64,000 bases of DNA. Source: Trichoplax adhaerens. Lineage: Eukaryota > Placozoa > Uniplacotomia > Trichoplacea > Trichoplacidae. Under the pieces are notes generated by a model that saw only the letters and a program-made list of their open reading frames with translations, ran no database searches and was not told where the DNA came from. Within the stretch, counting starts at the first letter, position 1, and each line of letters begins with the position of its first letter. This document shows positions 1 through 13,000 of this stretch, in pieces. The stretch lies in contig NW_002060947.1 of assembly GCF_000150275.1 (NCBI RefSeq), forward strand, positions 8,278,043-8,342,042, written 5' to 3'. A program made the position numbers and the translations under genes.

Positions 1-574
1 ATTGTTTCGCTAAATTGTAAAGATAAATTATTAAGTTCTACCTTCTTCCTTCATGGAGTCTATTTACGTTACCTTTCCTACTCATCGTGCATTTTATTAA
101 TGCTGTGTAGTGGGGTAGAAGCAAAGTGTAAAAGAATTGTTGATTTGTAGTTATTCAACAGCTGAAACAGTTCTTTGGATTTGCTTTGGATATCTAAGAA
201 ATAAAAATTAGCTTGACTTGGATTACTACTAAACTATAACCTATTTCCTGTCCAAGTTAATGGACACTGTAAAGTACATCTATTTTCCTCATCATTCTAG
301 TCAATAAAACGTAAAATTGAATACCAGCCAATTATATTAGTATTGTAGGCACATAACATAGTCATTCAATCAAAAATTGAGCTAATTCTATCTAATTCAT
401 TTCAAATCTTCTCTCGTAATCTCATCGGCTAATAGTATTGAAATTTGATCAACATTAATGACAATTTAAACTGTATGCTATCTTTTACCGTAGGCTATTC
501 GTATGTAATCCTTAATCAATCTTGCTAATACACATGGGATTGAACTCAGTAAATTTATATAAAATTAGCCTATT
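1..574. other. AT-rich stretch without a gene
   Basis: No open frame with a recognisable protein, no RNA gene and no obvious repeat was seen. The tandem array that follows starts near 575. Confidence 0.5.
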
Positions 575-1985
575 TGTAGAATCAAATAAATGTCTCCTAG
601 CAATTTAAACTCCTTATAATTTCCATCTGGACTTCAATTTCAAATTCAATGATTCCTAATCTTCCATGCAGACATTGATGCACCTTTTTCCGCATTATAC
701 AGCAGCTAATACAGTTGGGAAATGTTAGTAAAGTATGCCGGTGTAGCAGCAAATCTAACCCAACCATCACACTCAAATTGTGCACAATAAGGTAGCATTT
801 ATCTCTACATTTTTCAGCGTTTCCTTTCTATTTAGCAACTTTCTAGTTGGATAATAATGTAGAGTTTCGTATCTGAACATTAATTTCCAATTTAATGGTC
901 TCTCATCTTGAACACAGACTTTGATGCATCCCTTTCTATATTATATAGTTAATAGAGATGGAAATAAAATGTCTGCTAATAATTTAAACATTCTATGAGG
1001 CATATCTGAAGCTCGATCTCTAATTCGATGCTCCCTAACTTTCCACATAGACATTGATGCCTTTCTTTCCATAAGATACTTGCATAGTTAATATAGTTGG
1101 AAAAAGTTAGTAAAGTGAGCTATCTTAGTAGCATCCACAGTCTCTAATTATGAAGCTTAAATATGTACAAAAGGACAGTATTTAACTCTAGATTAATCCG
1201 TGTTTTCTTCTCGCTTTAGTAGCTATTTAGTTGCATAGCAATGCAGACTATACTATCTAGATTTCAATCTCCAATTCAACAGTCCCTCATCTTCCACACA
1301 GACTTTGATGCATCTCTTCTCGCGCTATAGAGTTAGAGTAGGTGAAAATAAATATCTCTCAGTACTTTAAACTTTATGAAAAGCGTATCAGGGCTTTAAT
1401 TTCTAACTCTATGGTCTGTAATCTTATAATCAGACTTTGATGCATCCCTTTCCGTACTATACAGATTGATAATGGTAGCAAAGTCTGCTTGCTTAGCAAC
1501 AAATCGATCCAACCATCAATCTCCAGTGGTGCACAATAGGATAGCATCTGCCACTAGATTAGTCAATATTTCTTTTCTCTTCAGCAGGAAATCTGCTTTA
1601 ATAATAATGTAGATTTTCGCACCTTGTCTTCAATCTCCAACTTAATGGTTCCTCGTCTTCCATACAGACTTTGATACATCCCTATCCGTAGTATCTAGTT
1701 AAAATAGATAAATAAATACCTACCACTTCTTTAATCTTTCTACATAACGTATCTAGACTTCAATCTCGAACTCAAAGGTCCCTAATCTATTACACAGACA
1801 TTAATGCATCCGTTTCAGCATTGTACAGATAGAAAATAGTAGTAAAGTCTGCTGGCTTAACAACAAATAGATCTAACCATCAAGCTCCAGTTGAGCACAA
1901 TAGGACAGTATTTACCTCAAGGTTAGTCAGCGTTTCTTTTCTTTTCAGCAGCAATCTGGTTGGATAATAATATAGTCTTAGAGTT
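575..1985. repeat. Diverged tandem array, ~380-bp higher-order unit made of two sub-units
   Basis: A recognisable core (GACTTTGATGCATCCC and variants) recurs at 671, 917, 1050, 1301, 1433, 1667 and 1797. The steps alternate between about 250 and about 130 bp, so the true unit is about 380 bp (671-1050-1433-1797 and 917-1301-1667). Each unit also carries AGTAAAGT followed by CAACCATC-like and TGCACAATAGGA-like blocks, then a TTGGATAATAATGTAGA block. There are about 3.5 units, each with many substitutions, so the array is old. It has no coding potential. Confidence 0.8.
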
Positions 1986-2297
1986 TGCTATAGGCTAGTA
2001 ACCATATTGTTTGATTTCCTCTTTTTTAAATTTTACTATACTAGTAAACAAATCTTTCTTCACGTGATACCTTAGGGGGCCAACGGTTTGTGGCAAAGCT
2101 TTTAATGTTTTCAATAATAACGCTTAGAATTTAAATTTGAATTCTATAGAAAGTATCCTTTGCTCCATAATGAACCTTGTATTAGACCTACTATCAATAG
2201 CTAGCAGATATAACGCCAGTTGACAGCGAATTTAACGAACCTACGACAAAGAAATTACATCATTTGATCCTTAGATATTCAAGGGAAGAATTCAAGA

Positions 2298-4660
2298 ATG
2301 GCATCCATCGGTTTACCTCAGGATTATGGCTACTGTGTTTTGGTAGCTGCTGATAGCGTCTTGGTTTTGATCTACTTGGGCATTCGAGTAGGTCGAGCTC
2401 GTAAAGAATTTGGAGTTGAGGTAAAAACATAAAAGCAAGATAATGATCGAGTAAAAGTTAAATGTCAGCCATTTTTCAATCGATCGATGTATCTAGCCAT
2501 GATGGTAGGCACTAACACAGTCTATTCGTTGCTCGAACTAAAAAACTTCATTTTTTCGATGATGTCGAGGATTTCACCTATTTTTCGTTGATACTGTTTG
2601 TGAGGTTCGCAAGTTGTTTTACTCATCTCACGTACTTGTTGTAAACATTATCTAGTATCCAAAAATGTATGATGATTCCAAGCCAATCTTCAACTGCTAC
2701 CAACGTGCCCATCAAAATACGTAAGTTGCCTAAGTGGAATATTCTTCAAGTTGTGCAGAAAAATAAATTGATAACATTAAGAGAGACAGAGTTTGATGAA
2801 ACAAACCTTATTTCAACTATTTTACTTGACTGACTATAATTGTAATTTTGCAATTTGCTTTTTATTCCTGTTACCGTTTCTCAATGCCAATGCAAAATCT
2901 ATGATCAGTTAAAGTACGAAAATTGCCGAAAGAATGGACGGATTGATTTCATAAATCGATCATCCATTTGATCGCCATTTTCAATCCAAATTACAATAAA
3001 ATAAATCAAGCAAGTATCACTAGAGAAATATATTTTAGGTAATGATATTTGCTTGATTTCTTAATTTGATATTTCTTTCATGTTAGCTTAACCGTGCACT
3101 ATTAGTTTATTAATCACAATATTAATTCGATAGTAGATAGATGTAGACGGCAGTGGATGCTAACGAGTGCTTTTTACGGTCATATACGAGTAATTTGATT
3201 TAAAATGGCCAACATTTAAGTTATCCTACTCTTAGGAACGTATCTGTCCATTCATTTTGTCATCCAGTGTCTTTTAATCATTATTCAGTGTAAATTTGTT
3301 TCCGTGAGAGCGTTGATATACAGTAGTTATCAGGATTAGAATGTGTAGATGTAATCTCTATCGAACCCTAAATGAACAACTAATTAATCCGTCAATTATA
3401 TACGTATATGTTGACCTATTTACGTGGTTACTGAACTTAATTTGAATAGGTTTCCAATATTAAGGCGTTGTTAGGCTTAATGACTTGATTAATAAGATGG
3501 ATTTTACCTAAAATTGTACGGTAGTTAATCTGGTCCAACGCCAAAACTTTCTTAACGCATCCTTTTGTCGTGAGCTGTTACGATTGGGCATTAGAATATT
3601 GGAATTACAGATACTACGACTATTAGTGGTTGAGAGAACGTAACAAACTAACTCACTGACACCAACTTTAATGGCTTTTACTTCAATTTTATTTAATTAT
3701 TAATTACAGCTATTAAGTTATAGTCTTCATTACGTCTATCCATCTTTACTACTGCACCCAGTTTAAGCTAGACTGGGCTCGTAGTCCAAGCATCCTTTCT
3801 ATCCCATACCTACAATATTCTTTTGAGATTGATTAGTAAACTGCAGACAATATTTTACACACGGTAATAGTTATATTTTAAGGGCAATCTAGATAACGTA
3901 AACGCATACTACCGAAATTTTTAAGGTATTAACAGCCTGACTGAAGTTTTAATTCTTATCTCATTGATCATGATCACCCAGGTTGGAAATTTACTCACAA
4001 TTCTTGGCAATGATGTTGCTTGGAGGTTTACAACACCCAGTAAGTATTATTCATAATAATTAGTATAGATTAACCTTGAATAATTCAGCCAAGATTGGAA
4101 TTATTTGTATTCTAACTTTAAAGACAATCGCGAGACGCTTATTATTAATCACAAATAAAACTAGCTAATCGAATACAGTTATAAGTATTTATAATACTGA
4201 AAGCCAAATATTAACTAATAGTCTTTAGCTGAGTCTACCCTTGTAGCGAAATATAATTTATGCATGACATGGAAAGAATTTTTCCAGTGTTTGGAAAATT
4301 GCATCATTCATTAAATTTAATTACTATTTACAGCGTATTAGTGCCGCATGTGGAGCTCTTTGGGTTGTTAGCCGTTTATTTTATGCTCATGGCTATTATA
4401 CTGGAGGTGAGCTAGTAAACAATTTCATCTTAGCAATAAACAAAATAGTAAAATGTTTTCATTTTAATGGTAAATGATATCATATGGACGAATCTTGGAG
4501 ATCAGTACTATTTGTTACCGGTAATTAACACTAATAATAATTATTATTTTTGCCCATAGATCCAGCTAAAAGAATGCGTGGAGCTTGGGGTGGACTCGGT
4601 TTACTAGGATGTCTTGGCTGCACCTTTTCATTAGGTCTACACATGTTGGGATACTTTTAA
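2298..4660 (+). CDS. MGST3: Microsomal glutathione S-transferase 3, copy 1
   Basis: Five exons, 2298-2420, 2656-2720, 3982-4039, 4334-4406 and 4560-4660, join to 420 nt (139 codons plus stop). All introns are GT-AG. The product is a MAPEG-family membrane enzyme. MGST3 proteins conjugate glutathione and reduce lipid hydroperoxides in the endoplasmic reticulum. Visible features are an N-terminal hydrophobic helix (VLVAADSVLVLIYLGIRVGR), then FNCYQRAHQNTLE (the MAPEG loop carrying glutathione-binding residues), MMLLGGLQHP, and the SRLFYAHGYYTGDPAKRMRGA segment typical of MGST3. Four hydrophobic segments are expected. The length is close to the usual ~150 residues. The start ATG opens the only frame into exon 1. 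Exon sizes are identical to the copy at 28574, which points to gene duplication. Confidence 0.95.
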
Positions 4661-6821
4661 TCAATTTACGATCCAGTTCAAATAACTTCAGTATAGATGA
4701 ATTACAATCTTGCTCAACATATGAAGATTGTATATTTTTGCCTCAACTTTCAAAAATTTTGATACCAGTAGCTTAAAGCTGTCAATCCTATCTTACGCTC
4801 GTAAAGTAGGCGATGTAGGGCAGTGGTAATGTTTCATTAGTTTCAAGTACATGTTCATGTATCTATTGACGATAAATTAAAATAAACTGAAAAAATAAAT
4901 ATTAATAAAGAAATTCAACGCTAGCAGTTGATATATAGTAAAAAATAAATACCAGGAATAAAGCTGAAAAAGGTTTAGCATTTTCATTTCTTTCCAGTAA
5001 GATTGTCGTTCGATACTAAAAACGTACAGAGATTATGTATCTCAATGGTACCGGTAATATTGCAGGACTTGAATTTCTTGTTTAACTCCATTCTCATAAA
5101 TCAATTAGCTGTTTTACTTAGTGCATTTGCATCCTTCTTAAAGCTGGCAGATCATTTACGAATAGTTATTTGTAGATTTACATTCAAACCTATCTATAAG
5201 CATGATAAATTTTTGGAATGCATAGTACAGGCAAATGCGTATGAATAGTACGTTGCTGATTTAGAGGAAACAAAGTTAGTTTAGACAGCGAACTAAATTA
5301 ATATAAGGTTTAATTTGCAATTCTTTGAGATAAAAATGATCACTTTTGATGTATTCATTTAGTCATAATTTAGTATGATCATCTTACCAAGCCTAGCTCA
5401 TCACTGCAGATATGTTTACTACAGTATATGAGGTAAATAGGAACCTTAGCATTGACTAGAAATTATTTATTTATATTTATTATAAACTTTTCTAAACGAA
5501 ATATTGCAAAGCAAACTGATTTACGAAAGTTTCGCTGCTGCTAATGTAACATAACCGCTGGTAAACTGCCAAATCGTTACATATTATTGTATCGATTTGT
5601 GTAACTTGAAGTTGGCGGTATTTAGCTTAGAATTAATAATAAGAACGTTCAAATTTTGAGATATCGACTAAGACGAAATCAAGCAAAGACAATCTCCAAT
5701 TGTATTTAATGCTTGGGTGGTAAAAAATCAAAAGAGTTATTGACTTTATAGACAGGAGGTGCAAATAAAGGAATAGAGTAGGTACAGAAACTCAGCGTGA
5801 TTATGTTAATTTATAATTAGCGGTTATATAGGGCTACTGTTCTTGTTACATCCTTCACTATTTTCCTTGCAGCGAGTTATAGAGGAAGAATTAAAATTGA
5901 AGACATATTTTCTATTGTAAATTCTGTTCAGAGGTTACCAACAGCTTGGATAAGCGTGATTTGCAATCAGTTTCATACTCACCATTGATACTCTTAGTAG
6001 TAGATCAATATTAGACTACAGTTTCGATTAGCCTATGGCCTACAACCTTTAACAAAACTGAAATGATTTCAAAATTCATTAGCTGCGAATGGCTGTAAAT
6101 TATCTGTCTAAATGATGCCCTATTAAAAATTACGGTATCTTTACCATGTACGAACAATTCCATAATTACTATTTTACAGCCATGTCCAGGCTCCACCTTT
6201 GTATACTTGCACATATTACTGTTATTAATGTTAACGCCGTCCACTCCGCTTGTAAATTTCCACAAAATCATTACCAATCCAAATTTTTATGAATAAAATC
6301 AGTGCATCAGTAATACTTTATTAAATAAGTCATTCAAACAATACAGTAGCGAAATTATAGTATATGTTAATTGATTGGCAAGGCAGAAAATGGCATTGAA
6401 ATGGGTCGATAAACTCAATGATAGTTTCCTAAAATCCAAGACAGATCATAACACAGCATATCCAGTGCTCAAGCGTTGGGCAAATAGGTCTAGCTGATTC
6501 AAAATATTACTCCGAAAGTGCTTCTTTATTCAGGAAGAAGGCAAATTCAGATAGTATATAATGTCATATAGCGATAAAAATAAAGTAGCTTAATCTCTTT
6601 CGTTCTGAATTTGTTGAGCGATTAATTATAACTTAAAAATGAAGACGCGTTCTCCTTGACAAGTAAAAACAGGGCTAGAATCATGATGAATTTTTGATGC
6701 TATTGGCATAGGGATGTGAATACTGCTAGTCATAGCTAGCCGTTATTCTACTATATTTCTGCTAGTCTATGATATGCAATGTTTCCTTTAGTTCAACTAG
6801 GTGTCCTTAGAATGCATGTAG
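4661..6821. other. 3' UTR of MGST3 copy 1, then intergenic DNA
   Basis: Apart from the polyadenylation signals, only short open frames without family signatures are present (for example 5003-5248, which starts at TTG). No repeat structure was noticed. Confidence 0.5.
4881..4899 (+). terminator. Polyadenylation signals of MGST3 copy 1
   Basis: Two AATAAA hexamers (4881-4886 and 4894-4899) lie about 220-240 nt after the stop codon in very AT-rich DNA. The cleavage site cannot be placed from sequence alone. Confidence 0.5.
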
Positions 6822-6858
6822 ATTATATTGCTGTTGATGTTAACTAGTTGTTTGGCAG
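6822..6858 (+). other. Candidate signal-peptide mini-exon A (37 nt)
   Basis: It is bounded by TAG acceptor and GTATGT donor consensus. Read with a phase-0 entry it encodes IILLLMLTSCLA and leaves one G. That phase matches the first D8C exon of the downstream gene (G+AT = Asp). The hydrophobic run ending in small residues looks like the core of a secretion signal. A homologous 37-nt exon lies at 7675-7711. The initiating ATG exon was not found, so expression is unproven. Confidence 0.35.
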
Positions 6859-7674
6859 GTATGTCTTCTGCGAACAATAAAATTTATAGTCATTTTCATC
6901 GCCATTTTAAAGATAGAATCTTTTGATCATCATAATTTAAAAAATTGCATGAATTGCCTGCCTATTGTCAATAGTCATCAAAGAATCCCTTAACATTACA
7001 AGGGAAATTTAATGATTTACCATCGGAAATATTAATAAAGTAAAACAATGCTATAGCAGAATTCAGTTGATATTAAAAAAGAAGATCATTTAAATGAGTA
7101 GCGGTACATAAGCCTTCCTGAGACTTTCCTCATATTTATTTTGCTAAGGATCAAAGTTCGGAGTAAACAAGTAGTAGATTGGCAGGTAAATCCAATAGTT
7201 CAAATAAACTGTTGACAATGCATTCTGTAAGGTCCTAATTTATTCGAGAATTGGGTAAAACCAATCAATCCGTATTGGATACTTGATGAAAATCGAAAGA
7301 AAGTGACTTAATTTTCTTTTGTACTTGGCTTAATACGCGATTTAGAAACGTCTTGAAAACAAAGATGAGCTTTCCATGGCAATTGCAGTCCATGGTTAGA
7401 ATTATTAGCTTTAGATACAGCCATCGTTAGATAATTCTGCGAGCTTGTTGGATACAAAACATTAGTAATTCAATGTATCTTCTCTCCGGGAAATGCATAT
7501 TTGAAATCTATACTTAAAATGCCTTTCAATAAACTGAATTAACATCTCGTACTCTATTTTTCTGCAAAATGATTAGTTGCGATATTGGATAATATTTAAA
7601 TTGCATAGAATTAAGAGTTTATTTCATGACCTGCTTTTTATTCAAATTTTTTATCTCTATGTGCTTTTTTATAG

Positions 7675-7711
7675 GTATTACTGTTGCTGATCTTGCCTTG
7701 TTGCTTTACAG
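7675..7711 (+). other. Candidate signal-peptide mini-exon B (37 nt)
   Basis: It follows TATAG and is followed by GTATGTCTTTT, almost the same flanks as mini-exon A. It encodes VLLLLILPCCFT plus one G, so it also splices in phase to the first D8C exon at 8258. It is the nearer candidate for the N-terminus of the D8C/EGF protein. An overlapping frame from the ATG at 7626 also encodes a hydrophobic stretch but ends in the wrong phase for that exon. Confidence 0.4.
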
Positions 7712-8257
7712 GTATGTCTTTTACGCGAAAAGAAACATTTTTCTTCATACGCATTTAAGCTAATGTACTTATTTTATAAACGATAATACGATAATTATAA
7801 TAAGTAAGAGATATTAAAAATATTACCTTACACCGCATGTTACTCAGTACGCTAAGCCATATAGGTTGAGATGATTCAGATTGCTGTAGTTCATAGACAG
7901 ATAAGAAATTAAAACCTATTCCTCCGTGTTTCTCTGTATCTAAGATATCTATTATAAGATCACCTATATCAGTACGTAAAATGGTGATTATAAGCAATCA
8001 AATCTCACGTTTTGCTGTATCGCAAACCCTGGATTATTAATTTTGTAGTTTGCATGTTAAGTTGAATCCATTTTCTAAAGAAAGTACCCATTTATCAGAA
8101 TATTCAATTTGTAAGAACTGTCTAAATCATTTGTTGACTTACTAGAGAGTTAGAGTGTTTAGTCAATAGACATGAAAAATCTTAATGCAGTTACATCTTG
8201 AAGCATGAAAACAAGATTGATCAATCGAATGCAAATAATGGGTTGATTCTCTTGCAG

Positions 8258-10089
8258 ATCCTTGCCAAAACTATCGTTTCTTAAATGATTCTAGCCGATC
8301 AGTTTATGCACAACTACAGAGTAGTCTCATCTCTGATGAAAAGCTCAATAACAGTTGGTATCGATTTAATGGTGGACAAGATAGTCAAGCAATTTTAACT
8401 AAATGCGTAGAAACTTATGGAAAATGTGGATCATTATCACCAGGATGGATGAGGGGTAAACATCCACAAGGTAAAGCCGCGGTCATTCTGCTAGAAGGAT
8501 AATCAGCAAGATAGCGCTAACCAGGGACTACTTTCCACTTTACTTCGTTCTAAAAGAAGTGGAGCAGCAAAATTGGATAGTAGTCCCTACGTAAAGTAAT
8601 TTTATTTCATTTGCCAAGTTCTTCTGGCAGTTTAATGATTAATATAATTTTTATTTTGGATCCTTCAAGTTGGAGATGGCATAGTCAACAGAACAGCCTG
8701 TTTCTACTTTTTCAGTGACTGTTGCGCTTTTAAAGCATCGATCCAAGTTAAAAACTGCAGAGCCTTTATTGTCTATCGCTTACCATCGACATCGCTTCTT
8801 CCTATCAGTAGCCGCTATTGTACAAAGCAGTTAGGTAAATTTAATAGAATACTTTGAATTTGCTACTTAAAACTTGATGATAGCAATTACAAGAGGATAT
8901 AAAATTGGATTATTTGTATTCCGCCACTGGTTTAATAAAATGACTTAGTTCCGCTAACACAAATTGTGCATGCATACCTATAATAGAATGGAAACGATTA
9001 CAACGATACTATAAATTAGCGAAACCCAAGTTAATTCAATTTAAACGCATACTAATTGTATTAACTTTCGATCTATTGATCTCGACAACAAATTCAATCT
9101 AATATCTAGATCGTTGTGATCCAAATCCTTGCATTAATAATGGAGTTTGTAACAAATCAATAGACGATTACACTTGCACATGTGCTGCAAATTATACTGG
9201 AAAAAACTGTGAGATAGGTGCAGTACCCATATTTAAGTAATAGAATCGCAAATTATGCTTAAGATATTGTCTAATTATAAATAATTTTATATTTTGTCCG
9301 ATTTTAATGGGTAAATTTATTGTAATACCAAGACCTCTGCAATCCAAACCCGTGTTTTAACAGTGGAATTTGCAATAGATTAAAAGATGATTATACGTGT
9401 ACATGTATTGCAAATTATACCGGCAAAAATTGTGAGAAAGGTAAGATATTCACGATGTCCTTATTTTACTAATTAAATAATCGATGAATCAAACTCGTTA
9501 ACGTTGAGTTTTATTTTTAATACTGGTGTAGGTGCGTTACATTATTTTGACTAATTTCAATCATGTTCAACCGATTAATTTTAAAATCATTTGAAATTCA
9601 CGCAGCTATTAATTCTTTACCAGTTTTGACGTACAGCTTCAACTAATGCACTAATACGAAGATCATATTTAAATTAGATATCGATCCGTGTAGACGGCAG
9701 CCTTGTGTAAACGGGTTTTGCCTTAGAAACAACTATAGCTATCATTGCTTATGTCTTTCTGGGTATACTGGACAAAACTGTGAACAAGGTTAGAATACCA
9801 TAATATGAGCTTAAGCAAGCATTTAATTTGATATTATCAACCACAATGCTAACAATCGAATAAAAACTTATTCAGCTACTTTGATATACGCATATAAATC
9901 TTAATTTTAGTATAGTATTGACTTATCAATCAAATTTTTATAAATTTATTTCCTGATATCCATTTGTAGATATTGATGAATGCCAAGACGAAGCCAACCC
10001 ATGTCAAGAAATTTGTGTCAATACTTTAGGAAGCTACCGATGCGATTGCAAAGTGGGCAATATCTTACTCAGTAACAAGGAGTGCTATG
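8258..10089 (+). other. Cycle 1: D8C + EGF + EGF + EGF + Ca-binding EGF
   Basis: The D8C domain is split over 8258-8470 ([21 protein letters not shown]) and 8670-8834 ([30 protein letters not shown]). EGF exons are 9110-9217, 9333-9440 and 9678-9788. The last exon, 9970-10089, opens with DIDEC and has [12 protein letters not shown], the calcium-binding EGF pattern. The first two EGF exons are close copies of each other (both contain DDYTCTC and ANYTGKNCE), a recent tandem exon duplication. Confidence 0.85.
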
Positions 10090-13000
10090 GTAATGTCGAT
10101 ATCTATGGCATCAAAGATTAAAATAGATAGCCATAAAATTTTCCAGCAGGCAATACTTAACTTCGCAATACAGTGATTGATAAATTGCTAATGGGATAGG
10201 GTAACGTAAGTAATCCACCAACACTAACAACTATAATTACTACAACGATCCGGTTATGAAGTGTAAATCAATGACATTTATAGCTATCGATATATAAAGA
10301 TGAGGAGAGTAACTCTATAAATATAAAGGCAAAGGTAGTAAACGATTACAAATAGTTATGCGATAACTGTACAATGTGCAATAGGTACTGATGATTAAAT
10401 AGGTAAACATAATCATCGTTAATTATATACAAGTGGATAATTAAGTTTACTGTTTCTTTATCGAAATAGATCCCTGCAAAAATCATACTCAAATTATTGA
10501 CAAAACTAGATCGATTGATTGGAACGATAAAAGCCAAATTCAAAGTGATCATGATAGAATGAATAATACTTGGTATCGATTTAATGCCGACATTAGCAGT
10601 CAGATGTTGGTAACTTATCCAACTTCCATGCTTCAGTGTGGAGCAATATCGCCAGGATGGTTAGCAAGCAATCATCCACATGGTATAATCTCTAATTAAA
10701 TTGTGCTAGATATTAATTGACTTAGATATCGGTATTGCTTGTAGTTCAATATCTGAATACGTACTTCTATCATCTCTCATCCGTTTACAATGTCCATTTA
10801 TTTCGATCCTATACGTAACACCCAATACTAAAATATTTTATCCGTTCTAGAGTAAGAGATTTTATATTTATATTACCTAGTTTCGCAAGGCATTACAGTG
10901 GGTACAGTTTGTTTTGCATGGGCCAATAGCATTTGTCGATGGAATCGGACGATTCATATTAAAAACTGCAAACATTTCTTTACGTATCGATTACCTTCAG
11001 CACCAAATAAATACCAAAGATACTGTACGGCCAACTTTGGTAAGCAACATTATCAACTAAATTCTCAATATTCTCGATTGTAATACGCCTTAATTGATTA
11101 ATATGCCCGTAAATATCCTGTGCACTTTAAAAATTTCATGTTACGTATTAAATTTTTATCATAGCATAGCTGATTCTATTAGTAACTTATTTGCTTATAA
11201 TTCATAAACTCTAAAGATTAGTTATTGAACAAATGCAAATTAAATAAAAATATATTTAAAATGAATCAATATCATTAAAGCTAAAATTGAATCTTATTTA
11301 TTCCTTGATAATTGATAGACTACTGCGATCCTAATCCATGCGTCAATGCTTCTTGTTTACGTCAATCTGATGATTTTTACTGCAAATGTCGTTCTGGATT
11401 TACAGGAAAACGTTGCCAGCTTGGTAATATAAATTCTAGGATTTAGTAAAAAGAGTAAAATCAAATTTGAGAATCATCAATGGTCTTGATTAGTAGTAGC
11501 GGTTTCCGGTTGTATAAACACCCATTTAATCTTATCGGATCATATTGCATTTGTTTACTACTATATGTGAATAAAATTGAAGATATCAATGAATGCCATG
11601 CTAATCCTTGTAAATACGGTAGCTGCATCAATCTCTCTCCAGGCTACCAGTGTATGTGTGATACAGGGTATACTGGGAACCATTGCCAATATGGTAACAT
11701 TACTTATAATTGATTAATAGCCATATTAGCATAATTATAGCCACTTGCATATACTGTTATAATTATATAACATATATATATATATATATACCAAAGCGAG
11801 CAGCTAAACATCAATTGCTCATATATTACTTGTGACTGATTAATAATCCTGTCAAAATGATTATTGCTACTTGCATACACCTTTATAATTATAGATATAA
11901 ACGAATGTCAACAACAAAATGGCAATTGCTCGCATATATGTATTAATACACTCGGCAGCTATTACTGCAAATGTCCAACGGGTTTCTATCACCAAAATAG
12001 TAATCGATGCTTAGGTAAGCTTGCCTAGTTACTGGTAAGTCGGCTTGCAGCTTAGAAGTGATAGATATGGGCATCATTACTGCATTATTATTCATTATAA
12101 AAGTAAGTCTATAGTTATACCTCATTGTCATTACCAACAGTACAACATATTTTTTCTGAATTTCATCTATCTGTTCAGATATGCCTAAAGTTAGAATAGC
12201 TTTCATGTTGTCTACCTAAATGACTTGAAATTGCTTTCTAAATTCTAAGATAACAAAGCCAGTGATTAGATAATGCATATTTTAGGAAATCATAAATAAG
12301 AATGATTCTTATTCTTCTATTATGTTGATATACAGTAATTATATCCTCTTTCGCTTGAATTATTGCATTAACATTCTAATTAAAATACTAAAATACTCGT
12401 AATTCGAAGATCCATGTAGCACCTATCAAACAATGAAAGATTCTACTCGTCTACTAACAAATACAAACCTGATTCCTATGCACTGCGATGAAAATAACAT
12501 TGAATCCAGTTGGTATCGTTTAACTAGCTATGTTGGCGTTAGTTTTATGCTCCCAACACATTGTCCAACAGCATTAAGATGCCAGACTTCATCTCCAGGT
12601 TGGATTAATGGATCACATCCAAGAGGTATTTACAATAATTCCTTGAGAAAATTAATTTTGAATAGAATAATGAATGACTAAATTTTGTTAATATACGAGT
12701 ATCATAGTTTAATAATGATTATTAATGAAATATTTAAGCTAAAGCATAGTACATTATACATGCAGACAATGATTGCTGTGAAGGAATAATTTATTAACAA
12801 ATCTATCATACTCATTTCACAAATTTGCAATTTTTTCGACATTACAAACAATCTATATTTTTAGTTGAAGATGGCATAGTCAACAGAACAGTTTGTTTTA
12901 ATTGGAATAATAATTGCTGTTTTAAAACCCACGATATTATGGTCAAGAATTGCAAGGGATACCATATTTACTATCTGTCTTCACTAACTCGATATCAGTA

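Noticed and set aside
5003..5248. 81-codon open frame after MGST3 copy 1
   Set aside because: It starts at TTG, has no family signature or splice context and lies just past the polyadenylation signals.
7626..7711. Frame from the ATG at 7626 with hydrophobic residues as first exon of the D8C/EGF gene
   Set aside because: It ends in phase 2 at the GTATGT donor, whereas the first D8C exon needs phase 1. The overlapping 37-nt frame fits better.
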